NCBI GenBank assembly: GCA_031422555.1
Contig: JANPLZ010000054.1
Span: 1 to 31,268, forward strand
DNA: 31,268 nucleotides
Direction of reading: 5' to 3'
Origin: JANNAT01 sp031422555
GTDB lineage: Bacteria > Pseudomonadota > Alphaproteobacteria > Rhodobacterales > Rhodobacteraceae
Made by a program: the position numbers and the translations under genes. A model generated the notes under the pieces. The model was not told where the DNA came from and did not search any database. It saw only the letters and a program-made list of their open reading frames with translations. Below are positions 1-6,944 of the stretch, piece after piece (the first letter of the stretch is position 1; every line of letters starts with the position of its first letter).

Positions 1-1068
1 TGGCGGTCGGCCCCCAAGGGTGGCGATCTGAAGCCCGAAGTGATCGTGATGGATCCGGCCACGGGCGAACCAGTCCGCGGCGATTCTGGCAACCCGATCA
101 CCTACCCAATGTCGGTGGACGCCATTCTGTCGGTCGAAGACGGTCAGGAATTGCGGCCCGGCGATGTTGTGGCGCGTATTCCGCGCGAAGGTGCCAAGAC
201 CAAGGACATCACCGGGGGTCTGCCCCGCGTGGCCGAATTGTTCGAAGCCCGTCGCCCGAAAGACCACGCCATCATTGCCGAAGCCGATGGTTATGTGCGC
301 TTTGGCAAAGACTATAAGAACAAGCGCCGCATCACGGTAGAACCTGTGGATGAGACGCTGCAGGCGCAGGAATATATGATCCCGAAGGGCAAGCATATTC
401 CGGTGCAGGAAGGTGATTTCGTCCAGAAGGGCGATTACATCATGGACGGCAACCCGGCCCCGCACGATATCTTGCGGATCTTGGGGGTTGAGGCGCTGGC
501 GAACTACATGATCGACGAAGTGCAGGATGTGTATCGCCTGCAAGGCGTGAAGATCAACGACAAGCACATCGAAGTCATCGTGCGCCAGATGCTGCAAAAG
601 TTCGAAATCCTCGACAGTGGTGAGACCACGCTGCTGAAAGGCGAAAACGTCGACAAGCACGAGTTGGACGAGGCAAACGACAAAGCTGCCTCGCACGGCA
701 TGCGCATTGCGACGGCCGAGCCGATCTTGCTGGGCATCACCAAGGCATCGCTGCAGACCCGCAGCTTTATCTCGGCGGCGTCGTTCCAGGAAACCACGCG
801 GGTGCTGACCGAAGCTTCGGTGCAGGGCAAGCGCGACAAACTTGTCGGCCTGAAAGAGAACGTCATCGTCGGCCGTCTGATCCCGGCAGGCACCGGTGGC
901 GCCACCAGCCGTGTCAAAAAGATCGCCGCAGACCGCGATCAAAACGTGATCGAGCTGCGCCGTTCCGAAGCCGAAACCGCCGCCGCACTGGCAGCACCAA
1001 TGGCCGTGATGGATACCAGCGATCTGGACAGTGGTTTGGTTGACACCGTCGAGTCGCGCGGCGAGTAA
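1..1068 (+). CDS. rpoC: DNA-directed RNA polymerase subunit beta' (C-terminal part)
   Basis: This is the C-terminal 355 residues of the beta' subunit of RNA polymerase, open at the left edge of the window in frame 1 and ending with TAA at 1066-1068. Visible landmarks are the stretch 'GGLPRVAELFEARRPKD' and the segment 'ASFQETTRVLTEA' near the trigger-loop/jaw side of beta', both very conserved in bacteria, followed by 'LKENVIVGRLIPAGTG'. The protein is cytoplasmic and forms part of the catalytic clamp. The 5' part, and presumably rpoB, lie to the left outside the window. A hairpin terminator follows directly, so transcription of the rpoBC unit should end before the accessory genes. The identification is certain; the gene is partial only because of the window edge. 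Confidence 0.98.
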   Translation, partial: WRSAPKGGDLKPEVIVMDPATGEPVRGDSGNPITYPMSVDAILSVEDGQELRPGDVVARIPREGAKTKDITGGLPRVAELFEARRPKDHAIIAEADGYVRFGKDYKNKRRITVEPVDETLQAQEYMIPKGKHIPVQEGDFVQKGDYIMDGNPAPHDILRILGVEALANYMIDEVQDVYRLQGVKINDKHIEVIVRQMLQKFEILDSGETTLLKGENVDKHELDEANDKAASHGMRIATAEPILLGITKASLQTRSFISAASFQETTRVLTEASVQGKRDKLVGLKENVIVGRLIPAGTGGATSRVKKIAADRDQNVIELRRSEAETAAALAAPMAVMDTSDLDSGLVDTVESRGE

Positions 1069-1081
1069 TCGCGTTCATGAA

Positions 1082-1122
1082 ACCGCAAAGGCCCCTTGGG
1101 AAACCGGGGGGCCTTTTGCGTT
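1082..1122 (+). terminator. Intrinsic terminator after rpoC
   Basis: A GC-rich hairpin lies 14 bases after the rpoC stop. The left arm CGCAAAGGCCCC (1084-1095) pairs with GGGGCCTTTTGCG (about 1107-1120), with one extra base in the right arm. The U-tract is short (TTTT inside the distal arm). It probably ends the rpoBC transcript and separates it from the minus-strand cluster whose last gene ends at 1157. Confidence 0.7.
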
Positions 1123-1156
1123 TGCGGGTAGGGGCCGATTGTGCCGCCCGATGCGG

Positions 1157-1357
1157 TCAATCCGGCATCACCGCCGGATCTCGCGCCAAAAGAAACGCTT
1201 CGGTCAGCACCGCATGATCGCCGATATGGTTCATCAAGATCAGGATCAACCTTGTATTCAAGGCGTGGCTTTCCGCCTCGGTCAGCCCGGCATGGGTTGC
1301 GATCAGGCTGGAATAGCTATCATCGGGATGCGTCAGATTGGCGGTGATGGTCAGCAT
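1157..1357 (-). CDS. DUF2783 small protein next to FAD monooxygenase
   Basis: A 66-residue protein that I recognise as the DUF2783 family, from its length and from the stretch 'ESHALNTRLILILMNHIGDH' followed by 'LTEAFLLAR'. The family has no known function and, as I recall it, is usually encoded beside MhpA/PheA-type FAD monooxygenases, as here. Its ATG (1357) overlaps the TGA of the monooxygenase gene (1353-1351) in an ATGCTGA arrangement, so translation is probably coupled and the two proteins are likely made in related amounts. No signal peptide or membrane segment is visible. A role as an accessory subunit of the upstream flavoprotein is inference from position only. Confidence 0.8.
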   Translation of the reverse strand: MLTITANLTHPDDSYSSLIATHAGLTEAESHALNTRLILILMNHIGDHAVLTEAFLLARDPAVMPD

Positions 1358-2979
1358 TGCGGCGGCACCTTTCCGATTGCTCGCGCCAGTGCGGCCCGCA
1401 CCGCGGTTTCGTCAAAACGGGTCCAGCGGGCAGCCACATGGTGATCCGGTCGGATCAGATATACCGCGCCCGACGCTGCACCAAGATAGCGGGCCTGCAA
1501 TTCCGGCGTGAGATCTAAGGCAAGACGGTGAACCGTCAGCCCTTGCGCCAACGCACAATGAAGTGCGTCAATACCGATGGTCATCACCGTAAAGCCATCC
1601 CCAAATTGCCGCAACAGCCATCCCCCCGGCACCGGCGCATCGGGGCAGGCGCTGCCGGGTCGGGTGCGCCGCGGCATGTCGGCGTGGTCCGGCCCATTCA
1701 GGATTGATCCATCATAGGTGCAGGGCAAAGACAATCGCCCCGAATTTACCAGCGTGCGCGCAAACGGCACCGGTTTGGCCAGCGTCAGCACCGCGTTGCG
1801 AAACAGTTTTGACACCGGCGATTTCGGCGTGATGAAATCCGTGGCGCGGGTGGAATGCAGGATGTTTTCATCCGCTGCATAACCCCGTTCGGTATCGTAG
1901 CTGTCCAGCAGGGTGTCTGGCGCGTGTCCGCCAATCACCAGCGCCAGCTTCCAGCCCAGATTGTCTGCATCCTGCACGCCGGAATTTGCGCCGCGCGCGC
2001 CAAAGGGGCTGACTTGATGCGCAGAATCGCCGGCAAACAACACCCTGTTATGGCGGAACTTGTCCATGCGACGGCACTGAAACGTGTAGATCGAACACCA
2101 GCTCAGCGCATAGTCTTTGCCCGGTCCCAGCATCGCGTCAACGCGGGCGCGGATGCGGGCGGGTTCCAGTTCAACAGCGCGGTCGATGTTCCGGCCCAAC
2201 TGAAAGTCGATCCGCCAGATGTCATCGGGCTGTTTGTGCAACAGCGCCGATGCGCCGGATTTGAAATGGGGTTCAAACCAGAACCAGCGTTCGGTCGGGA
2301 AAGCGGCCTTCATTTTGACGTCGGCGATCAGGAAATTATCCTCAAACACCCGCCCGTCAAAGCTGTGCCCCAGCATTTCCCGCACCGGTGATCTTGCGCC
2401 GTCACAAACGATCAGCCAATCGGCCTGCAACCGATAGGGGCCGTCCGGCGTCATCACCTTGATCAGCGCATGATCTGCGGCGGGGCTTACGGCATCGACG
2501 CGGTTCTTGCCGCGCACCTCGATCGGGGCGCCTTGGGATTTGGCTGTGACAATGGCGTCGTGCAGGAATTTTTCGAACCAAGGCTGTTGCAGATTGATAA
2601 AGGCGGGAAAGGCATGGCCACCCTCGGCCAACAGGTTGAATTCATAAAGCAACTTGTCATCATGAAAGACTTTACCGACGTTCCATTGCACCCCTTTGTT
2701 CAGCATCGGCGCTGCCGCGCCAAGCCGGTCGCATATTTCCAGCGTGCGTTTGGCAAAGCACAGCGCCTTGCTGCCTTCCCCAGAGCCGTCGTGGTCATCC
2801 AGCAAAAGCACCGGCACACCCCTGCGGCCCAGATCAAGGGCTGTGGCCAGTCCAACCGGTCCGCCGCCGACCACCATCACCTTGTGGCGTGCAGGCCTGG
2901 CTGCATCCTGATCAACAGACCGCGCATAGGGGTAAAGCCGCATCGAAACGGTATAGCGGTCTTCCACCAAATCCTTCAT
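1351..2979 (-). CDS. FAD-dependent aromatic-ring monooxygenase (MhpA/PheA/TfdB type)
   Basis: A 542-residue single-component flavoprotein monooxygenase. The N-terminal FAD-binding fold is visible as 'VMVVGGGPVGLATALDLG' (GxGxxG near residues 38-43). The class A hydroxylase middle motif 'VCDGARSPVRE' lies near residue 193 and the second FAD motif 'FAGDSAHQVSPFGARGAN' near residues 315-332. A C-terminal thioredoxin-like tail follows. Such enzymes use NAD(P)H and O2 to hydroxylate phenolic substrates in the cytoplasm; the substrate cannot be read from sequence. I chose ATG at 2979 because GGGGGA lies seven bases upstream; a TTG at 2994 would add five residues. It follows the MBL gene by 21 bases and overlaps the DUF2783 gene, so the three form an operon under the divergent MarR gene. 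Confidence 0.88.
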   Translation of the reverse strand: MKDLVEDRYTVSMRLYPYARSVDQDAARPARHKVMVVGGGPVGLATALDLGRRGVPVLLLDDHDGSGEGSKALCFAKRTLEICDRLGAAAPMLNKGVQWNVGKVFHDDKLLYEFNLLAEGGHAFPAFINLQQPWFEKFLHDAIVTAKSQGAPIEVRGKNRVDAVSPAADHALIKVMTPDGPYRLQADWLIVCDGARSPVREMLGHSFDGRVFEDNFLIADVKMKAAFPTERWFWFEPHFKSGASALLHKQPDDIWRIDFQLGRNIDRAVELEPARIRARVDAMLGPGKDYALSWCSIYTFQCRRMDKFRHNRVLFAGDSAHQVSPFGARGANSGVQDADNLGWKLALVIGGHAPDTLLDSYDTERGYAADENILHSTRATDFITPKSPVSKLFRNAVLTLAKPVPFARTLVNSGRLSLPCTYDGSILNGPDHADMPRRTRPGSACPDAPVPGGWLLRQFGDGFTVMTIGIDALHCALAQGLTVHRLALDLTPELQARYLGAASGAVYLIRPDHHVAARWTRFDETAVRAALARAIGKVPPQC

Positions 2980-3000
2980 CTGCAGATCCCCCAAAGGCCC

Positions 3001-3951
3001 CTAGCTTTGCAGGGCTGCCCACATCTCAAGATCGCGCTGCGCCGTCCAGATGCGGGGATGGTCGATCCCGCGGGCCTCGTCATAGGCGCGGGCCACGTTG
3101 AACGGCAGACAGTGTTCGTAAATTGCATAATCGCGGAATTTATGGTCGCAGGCGGCGCGACACGCATCAAATGCCTCGCGCAGGCTGCCGTTGCGGGCGG
3201 CCACGCGGGCCACCGGGGCGTAAGTGCTGTCGATAAAATCGCGGGTGCGGTCGAGTGCGCCATTCACTGCAGCCTGGCCCAACACCGCATCGCCGCGCCC
3301 GGGGGCGATGGCGTTAAGCTGATAGGCGCGGATCGCCTGCAGCGTTGTGCCCCAGTCGGCGAAATGCCCGTCGCCGCAATAGCAGGCGGAATGCGCCTCG
3401 ACGATATCGCCGGTGAACATCACATTGGCATCCGGCATGTGGATCACCGCATCGCCTGCGGTATGGGCGCGGCCCAGTTGCAAGATATCCACCCGGCGGT
3501 TGCCCAGAAACACGGACATCTTGCCGGTAAAGGTTGTGGTGGGCCAAGTCAGGCCGGGGATCGATTCATGCCCTTGAAACAGGCGGGGGAAGCGTTGAAA
3601 CTCGCTGTCCCAATCTTGTTGCCCGCGCTCTGCAACCATGGTGCGGGCGGCTTCGGACATGATCACCTGCCCCGCACCAAAGGCCGACGCGCCCAGCACA
3701 CGGACGGCATGGTAATGGGTCAGCACAACATGGCTGATCGGCTTGTCGGTGACGCCTCGGATGCAGTCGATCACCTTTTGCGCCAGTCGCGGCGTGGCTT
3801 GCGCCTCAATCACCATGACACTGTCATCGCCGATGATCACACCCGAATTTGGATCGCCTTGGGCGGTAAAGGCGTAAAGCCCTGCGCCAATCTCGACAAA
3901 GCTGATGGTCTTTTCGTGGGTGTCTCCTTGCGATGCGAAGGTCTTTGCCAT
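3001..3951 (-). CDS. MBL-fold protein with degenerate metal motif
   Basis: A 316-residue metallo-beta-lactamase-fold protein. The usual HxHxDH motif reads 'THYHAVRVLGASAF': the two leading histidines are kept, but the Asp-His pair is replaced by Val-Arg. Later metal-ligand positions look intact: 'LGRAHTAGDAVIH' and 'VMFTGDIVEAHSACY'. The protein ends with 'HPRIWTAQRDLEMWAALQ'. From memory, close relatives beside DUF2783/FAD-monooxygenase pairs carry the same HYHAVR variant, so it is probably a family trait and not local damage. A hydrolase role on a ring-derived product, or a metal-poor binding role, is possible. ATG at 3951 has AAGGA seven bases upstream. It is the first gene of the operon. 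Confidence 0.85.
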   Translation of the reverse strand: MAKTFASQGDTHEKTISFVEIGAGLYAFTAQGDPNSGVIIGDDSVMVIEAQATPRLAQKVIDCIRGVTDKPISHVVLTHYHAVRVLGASAFGAGQVIMSEAARTMVAERGQQDWDSEFQRFPRLFQGHESIPGLTWPTTTFTGKMSVFLGNRRVDILQLGRAHTAGDAVIHMPDANVMFTGDIVEAHSACYCGDGHFADWGTTLQAIRAYQLNAIAPGRGDAVLGQAAVNGALDRTRDFIDSTYAPVARVAARNGSLREAFDACRAACDHKFRDYAIYEHCLPFNVARAYDEARGIDHPRIWTAQRDLEMWAALQS

Positions 3952-4258
3952 GTCAGATCCTTGTCGAGAGGGGCGGCTTGGGCGGTTTCGACCGCGCCTG
4001 ATCAGAAGTGATTGGAAGTCACGGCGGCCTTTTTGGCGACCAATTGCAACAGCAGCGTTATCGAATTATAGTTACATATGCAACTAAATAAACGCAACAT
4101 CGCAACGAACCCCAATCGTATAAAAGCCGTGCATGCGGCCAATTCGCAGCGCTGTTGGCGTCGTGCAGCCAGACACCGATATCGTTGCCCCCCTTCCGAC
4201 ACGTAAAAATTCGCGGGACATTGTGGCAAAAACGGGCATCCCATGCAAAGCTGCCCGA
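3952..4258. promoter_or_regulatory. Divergent promoter region between MBL-fold gene and marR
   Basis: This 307-base gap holds no convincing gene. It contains an 18-bp palindrome (4069-4086) and, on the minus strand, a TATAAT -10 box (plus-strand ATTATA, 4065-4070) that should drive the MBL-FAD-DUF2783 operon with a leader of roughly 100 bases. On the plus strand TATAAA at 4119-4124 is the only -10-like box I see for marR, without a good -35. The open frame running into marR from 4133 looks like non-coding extension. Confidence 0.6.
4069..4086. promoter_or_regulatory. MarR-type operator palindrome
   Basis: TAGTTACATATGCAACTA is an 18-bp near-perfect palindrome with one mismatched pair, centred on CATATG. 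It overlaps the upstream edge of the minus-strand TATAAT box, where a bound dimer would block RNA polymerase. Size, symmetry and position fit a MarR-family operator, presumably for the MarR protein encoded to the right. The regulator assignment is inference. Confidence 0.65.
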
Positions 4259-4729
4259 ATGAATGATGTGCCAAAACCCGCCTTCGACCTTGAACGCTTT
4301 TTGCCCTACCTGCTTAATCAGGCAGCCGAAGCAGCATCGCGTGGCTTTCAGGATATCTACCGTGACCGACATGCGATGACCCGCACGCAGTGGCGGGTTA
4401 TGGCAAATCTGGGCAAGTTTGGCGCAATGACGGCCCGGGATATCTGTGCCATCAGCCATATCGAAAAAACGCAGGTCAGTCGGGCCGTGGCCCATTTGCA
4501 AAGCACAGGGATGCTGCTGCGCAGCCCGTCCGCGCAAGACCGTCGCGCCGAAATTCTGTCATTGACCGACACGGGACTTGCCGCCTTTGCCGATCTTGGC
4601 CAGCGCGCCGTGGACTATGACCGCGCTTTTCGGGCGTCGCTGGGGTCAAAGGCCGCCACGGAGTTGGATGCAGTTTTGCAAGCGATCATTGCAATGCGCA
4701 CAGACGCCGCGGCGGGGGATGACGTCTGA
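4259..4729 (+). CDS. MarR-family transcriptional regulator
   Basis: A 156-residue winged-helix regulator. The helix-turn-helix and recognition helix lie in 'MTARDICAISHIEKTQVSRAVAHLQSTG' (split here only by length), followed by the beta-wing motif 'RSPSAQDRRAEILSLTDTG', which is typical of MarR. These proteins act as dimers and usually release DNA on binding a phenolic ligand. I chose ATG at 4259, giving a normal MarR length; an in-frame ATG at 4133 would add 42 residues unlike the family. The ribosome-binding site is weak. It is divergent from the MBL-FAD-DUF2783 operon and ends 21 bases from the convergent Tm-1-like gene. It probably represses the operon through the 4069-4086 palindrome. 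Confidence 0.88.
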   Translation: MNDVPKPAFDLERFLPYLLNQAAEAASRGFQDIYRDRHAMTRTQWRVMANLGKFGAMTARDICAISHIEKTQVSRAVAHLQSTGMLLRSPSAQDRRAEILSLTDTGLAAFADLGQRAVDYDRAFRASLGSKAATELDAVLQAIIAMRTDAAAGDDV

Positions 4730-4750
4730 CCCCCCCCCGCAAGCCGCGCG

Positions 4751-5986
4751 TCAGCGGCCCGGCTGCACCACACCAGCCAAAACCCAAGCGTCAAATTCAG
4801 TCAGAACGGCGTCGCAAAAAGCCGCGTCATTGATATGGCACTCCAGAACGGTCAGATCGACCCGCGCCGCCATCGCGGCTTCTATTTCGGTGGCAAAGGC
4901 GTGCAAGCCCTCCGGATCATGCGCAACTTCGCCGGGCCGGTCCCATTCTTCAACTCCACCCTTTGGCAAGATGAATTTGGTCGGTCCTGTGGCCTGTGCC
5001 AGCCGGTCGGCGATAGCCCGCGCAATGGCGCGGCGTTCTTCGGCGTTGAACGCCACGTTTTTGATCAGGCGGTTGTGCTGATGAAACGCGCGGTCTTTGA
5101 AGCGGTCTGGAATGTCCTGCCAGCCCGCCAGATCAAGAATATCGGCAGCCCCCGGTGCCACCAGTTGCGGCGTGCCGCTGCGCCCGGCCCCTGTCAACCG
5201 ATCCGCCCCGGCACTGACAATCGAGCCGAATTGCGCATTAACGAATTCCTGCAGCGAAAAATCCAGCACGCAAGCAAACGCGCCTGCCGCCGCCAGCCTT
5301 TCAAAGGCCATACCGCCCATGCCGGTGGTGTGAAAAACGGCAACGTCATAGCCGCGTTTCGTCAATGCGGGGTATAAGCGCTTCATGTATGTCAAACATG
5401 ATGACCCAAGCGAGGTCATCCCGATAAGCGGGCGGTCAAATTTTGGCGGCTCCGCCGCTTGTGCCGCGCCAAGAACCGCGCCCGCCGCCTGAGAAAGCGA
5501 CGATTTGCACAGCGGGTTCAGCCCATACAGCCCCCCCGCCCACAGCATGAATTGCACATCGGCGGCCATCCGGTCTGCCGTGATCAGCGGCGATCCGGCC
5601 ACGGTTGACACAATGTATTTCGGCACGCCGATGGGCAGGGCTTGGGCGCATTCAAGCGCAAGATCGGTTCCCATAGTGCCACCAAGGGCAATCATCCCAT
5701 CAAACCGGCCCGATTTGTGCAGACGGCGGACAAGGTTGGCGGCACCGACGCTCATCCGTGCAAACGCCGCGCCTTCCTCGCCAAGCGCGATCAGTGCGTC
5801 GATGGTGGTATCGGCGGCGGCGGCGACTTCGTGCTTGGTGATTGCAACGGGCATCGCCGTGTCACCCAGAATGCTGACATCCATCGCCAGCACTGCGCCG
5901 CCTTGCGATATGATCCGCCCGAGCAGATAGGCCAGCTCGTCGGCTTTGGTGTCAAACGTGCCGATCACCAGAATGGTCTTTGTCAT
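4751..5986 (-). CDS. Tm-1-like / UPF0261 ATP-binding family protein
   Basis: A 411-residue protein of the UPF0261/Tm-1-like family. The start 'TILVIGTFDTKADELAYL' and the motifs 'GRFDGMIALGGTMGTDLAL', 'VSTVAGSPLITADRMAAD' and 'FHTTGMGGMAFE' are characteristic, and the length is normal. The plant homologue Tm-1 binds ATP and inhibits tobamovirus replication; the bacterial role is unknown, though family members often sit in catabolic operons. ATG at 5986 follows a purine-rich GGGGGGGCGGG; the longer in-frame start upstream lies inside the kinase gene and is unlikely. It is the last gene of the tctC-tctB-tctA-lyase-kinase operon, 10 bases after the kinase stop. In this setting a metabolic role on the imported compound is possible but unproven. 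Confidence 0.85.
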   Translation of the reverse strand: MTKTILVIGTFDTKADELAYLLGRIISQGGAVLAMDVSILGDTAMPVAITKHEVAAAADTTIDALIALGEEGAAFARMSVGAANLVRRLHKSGRFDGMIALGGTMGTDLALECAQALPIGVPKYIVSTVAGSPLITADRMAADVQFMLWAGGLYGLNPLCKSSLSQAAGAVLGAAQAAEPPKFDRPLIGMTSLGSSCLTYMKRLYPALTKRGYDVAVFHTTGMGGMAFERLAAAGAFACVLDFSLQEFVNAQFGSIVSAGADRLTGAGRSGTPQLVAPGAADILDLAGWQDIPDRFKDRAFHQHNRLIKNVAFNAEERRAIARAIADRLAQATGPTKFILPKGGVEEWDRPGEVAHDPEGLHAFATEIEAAMAARVDLTVLECHINDAAFCDAVLTEFDAWVLAGVVQPGR

Positions 5987-5996
5987 CCCGCCCCCC

Positions 5997-6944
5997 CTAT
6001 CTGGCCGGTGCGTTTTGCAAATAGGCGGCACACAACTGTGCGGCTTGCGCGATGAACCGCGCGTTGCGCGCATGGCCGCCCTCTTCATGGATGCGTGGCA
6101 CGATCCAACCCACATAGGTCAGCGCCCGAAGCACCACAAACATCTCCAGCGCCGACAGATCAAGCGCCCGCAGGCTGTGATATCCGTGGATCAACGCGGC
6201 CTTCATCTGCGGATAGTCTGGCTCGTCCAGTGTCTTTAACAGCACGGTTGCCATGTCGAATTGACGATAACCGAAACCGCCATCGTCAAAGTCGATCATC
6301 CTGACCACATCCCCGTCCAGCAACAGGTTTTCGCGCACAAGATCGGCGTGGATCAGGCCGTGGTCAAGGTCGTGCGCCCCGTGGGCAAGATGGTTTTGCG
6401 CGGTTTGCCGGAACCGCTGGAACAGGTGGCGGGTGGCGGCATCCAGCGTCGGATTTTCCCAAAACCGCCCCCAGACCGGGGCATCGCCCAACAAGCCGTC
6501 GCTGTCCCAATTGCAGCGCCGAAACCAATCCGGGCGCACCCAGCCGTCACAGGCAAGGTGCAATCGCGCCATCTCTGCGCCAATGGCGTGAAAGGTGCCC
6601 ACCCGGTTTTTCAGCACCAAAGGTGTGCGGCTTTTGCCCAAAGGGGTGCCGCGCAGCCAACTACTCAGGTCAACAAATGCCGCGCCCAGTGGCTCTGACA
6701 CCTGACCCCGAAGCGAGGGTATCGGTCTGGGCACATGCAAACCGGCCTGGTGCATCGCATCCAGCCATGTCAGTTCGGACAGCACTTCGTCGCGTTGCCG
6801 ATAGCCCGGTCGCCGGATGCGCAAAGCGTAGTCGCCATCCACGGCAGTAACCCGGTAGACCATGTTTTCGCGGCCCGCCTCAAAACTGCAGGCAGCGGTT
6901 TCCAACCCCCAAAGCGCCAAGGCTTGGGAAACCTGCGCCGTCAT
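5997..6944 (-). CDS. APH/ChoK-family small-molecule kinase
   Basis: A 315-residue cytoplasmic kinase of the aminoglycoside phosphotransferase/choline kinase superfamily. Brenner's motif is visible as 'LIHADLVRENLLLDGD' (His199, catalytic Asp201, Asn206), then the metal-binding 'MIDFDDGGFG' (Asp218). The N-lobe has 'YALRIRRPGYRQRDE', with Arg where such kinases often have Lys. Its ATG overlaps the TGA of the upstream PLP-enzyme gene (ATGA), so the two are translationally coupled. This pairing of an APH-type kinase with an AGXT2L-type lyase is known from human hydroxylysine kinase with 5-phosphohydroxylysine phospho-lyase and from bacterial amino-alcohol catabolism. The likely reaction is ATP-dependent phosphorylation of a hydroxyl group on an amine. 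The exact substrate is unknown. Confidence 0.85.
   Translation of the reverse strand: MTAQVSQALALWGLETAACSFEAGRENMVYRVTAVDGDYALRIRRPGYRQRDEVLSELTWLDAMHQAGLHVPRPIPSLRGQVSEPLGAAFVDLSSWLRGTPLGKSRTPLVLKNRVGTFHAIGAEMARLHLACDGWVRPDWFRRCNWDSDGLLGDAPVWGRFWENPTLDAATRHLFQRFRQTAQNHLAHGAHDLDHGLIHADLVRENLLLDGDVVRMIDFDDGGFGYRQFDMATVLLKTLDEPDYPQMKAALIHGYHSLRALDLSALEMFVVLRALTYVGWIVPRIHEEGGHARNARFIAQAAQLCAAYLQNAPAR

Noticed and set aside
2470..4011. 513-codon plus-strand open frame opposite the monooxygenase and MBL genes
   Set aside because: It is antisense to two genes with clear family motifs; the translation has no domain features and is rich in His, Arg and Ala, as expected of a shadow frame in GC-rich DNA.
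4729..4740. Run of about ten C residues between marR and the Tm-1-like gene
   Set aside because: A simple homopolymer in a short convergent gap; no structure or gene effect visible.
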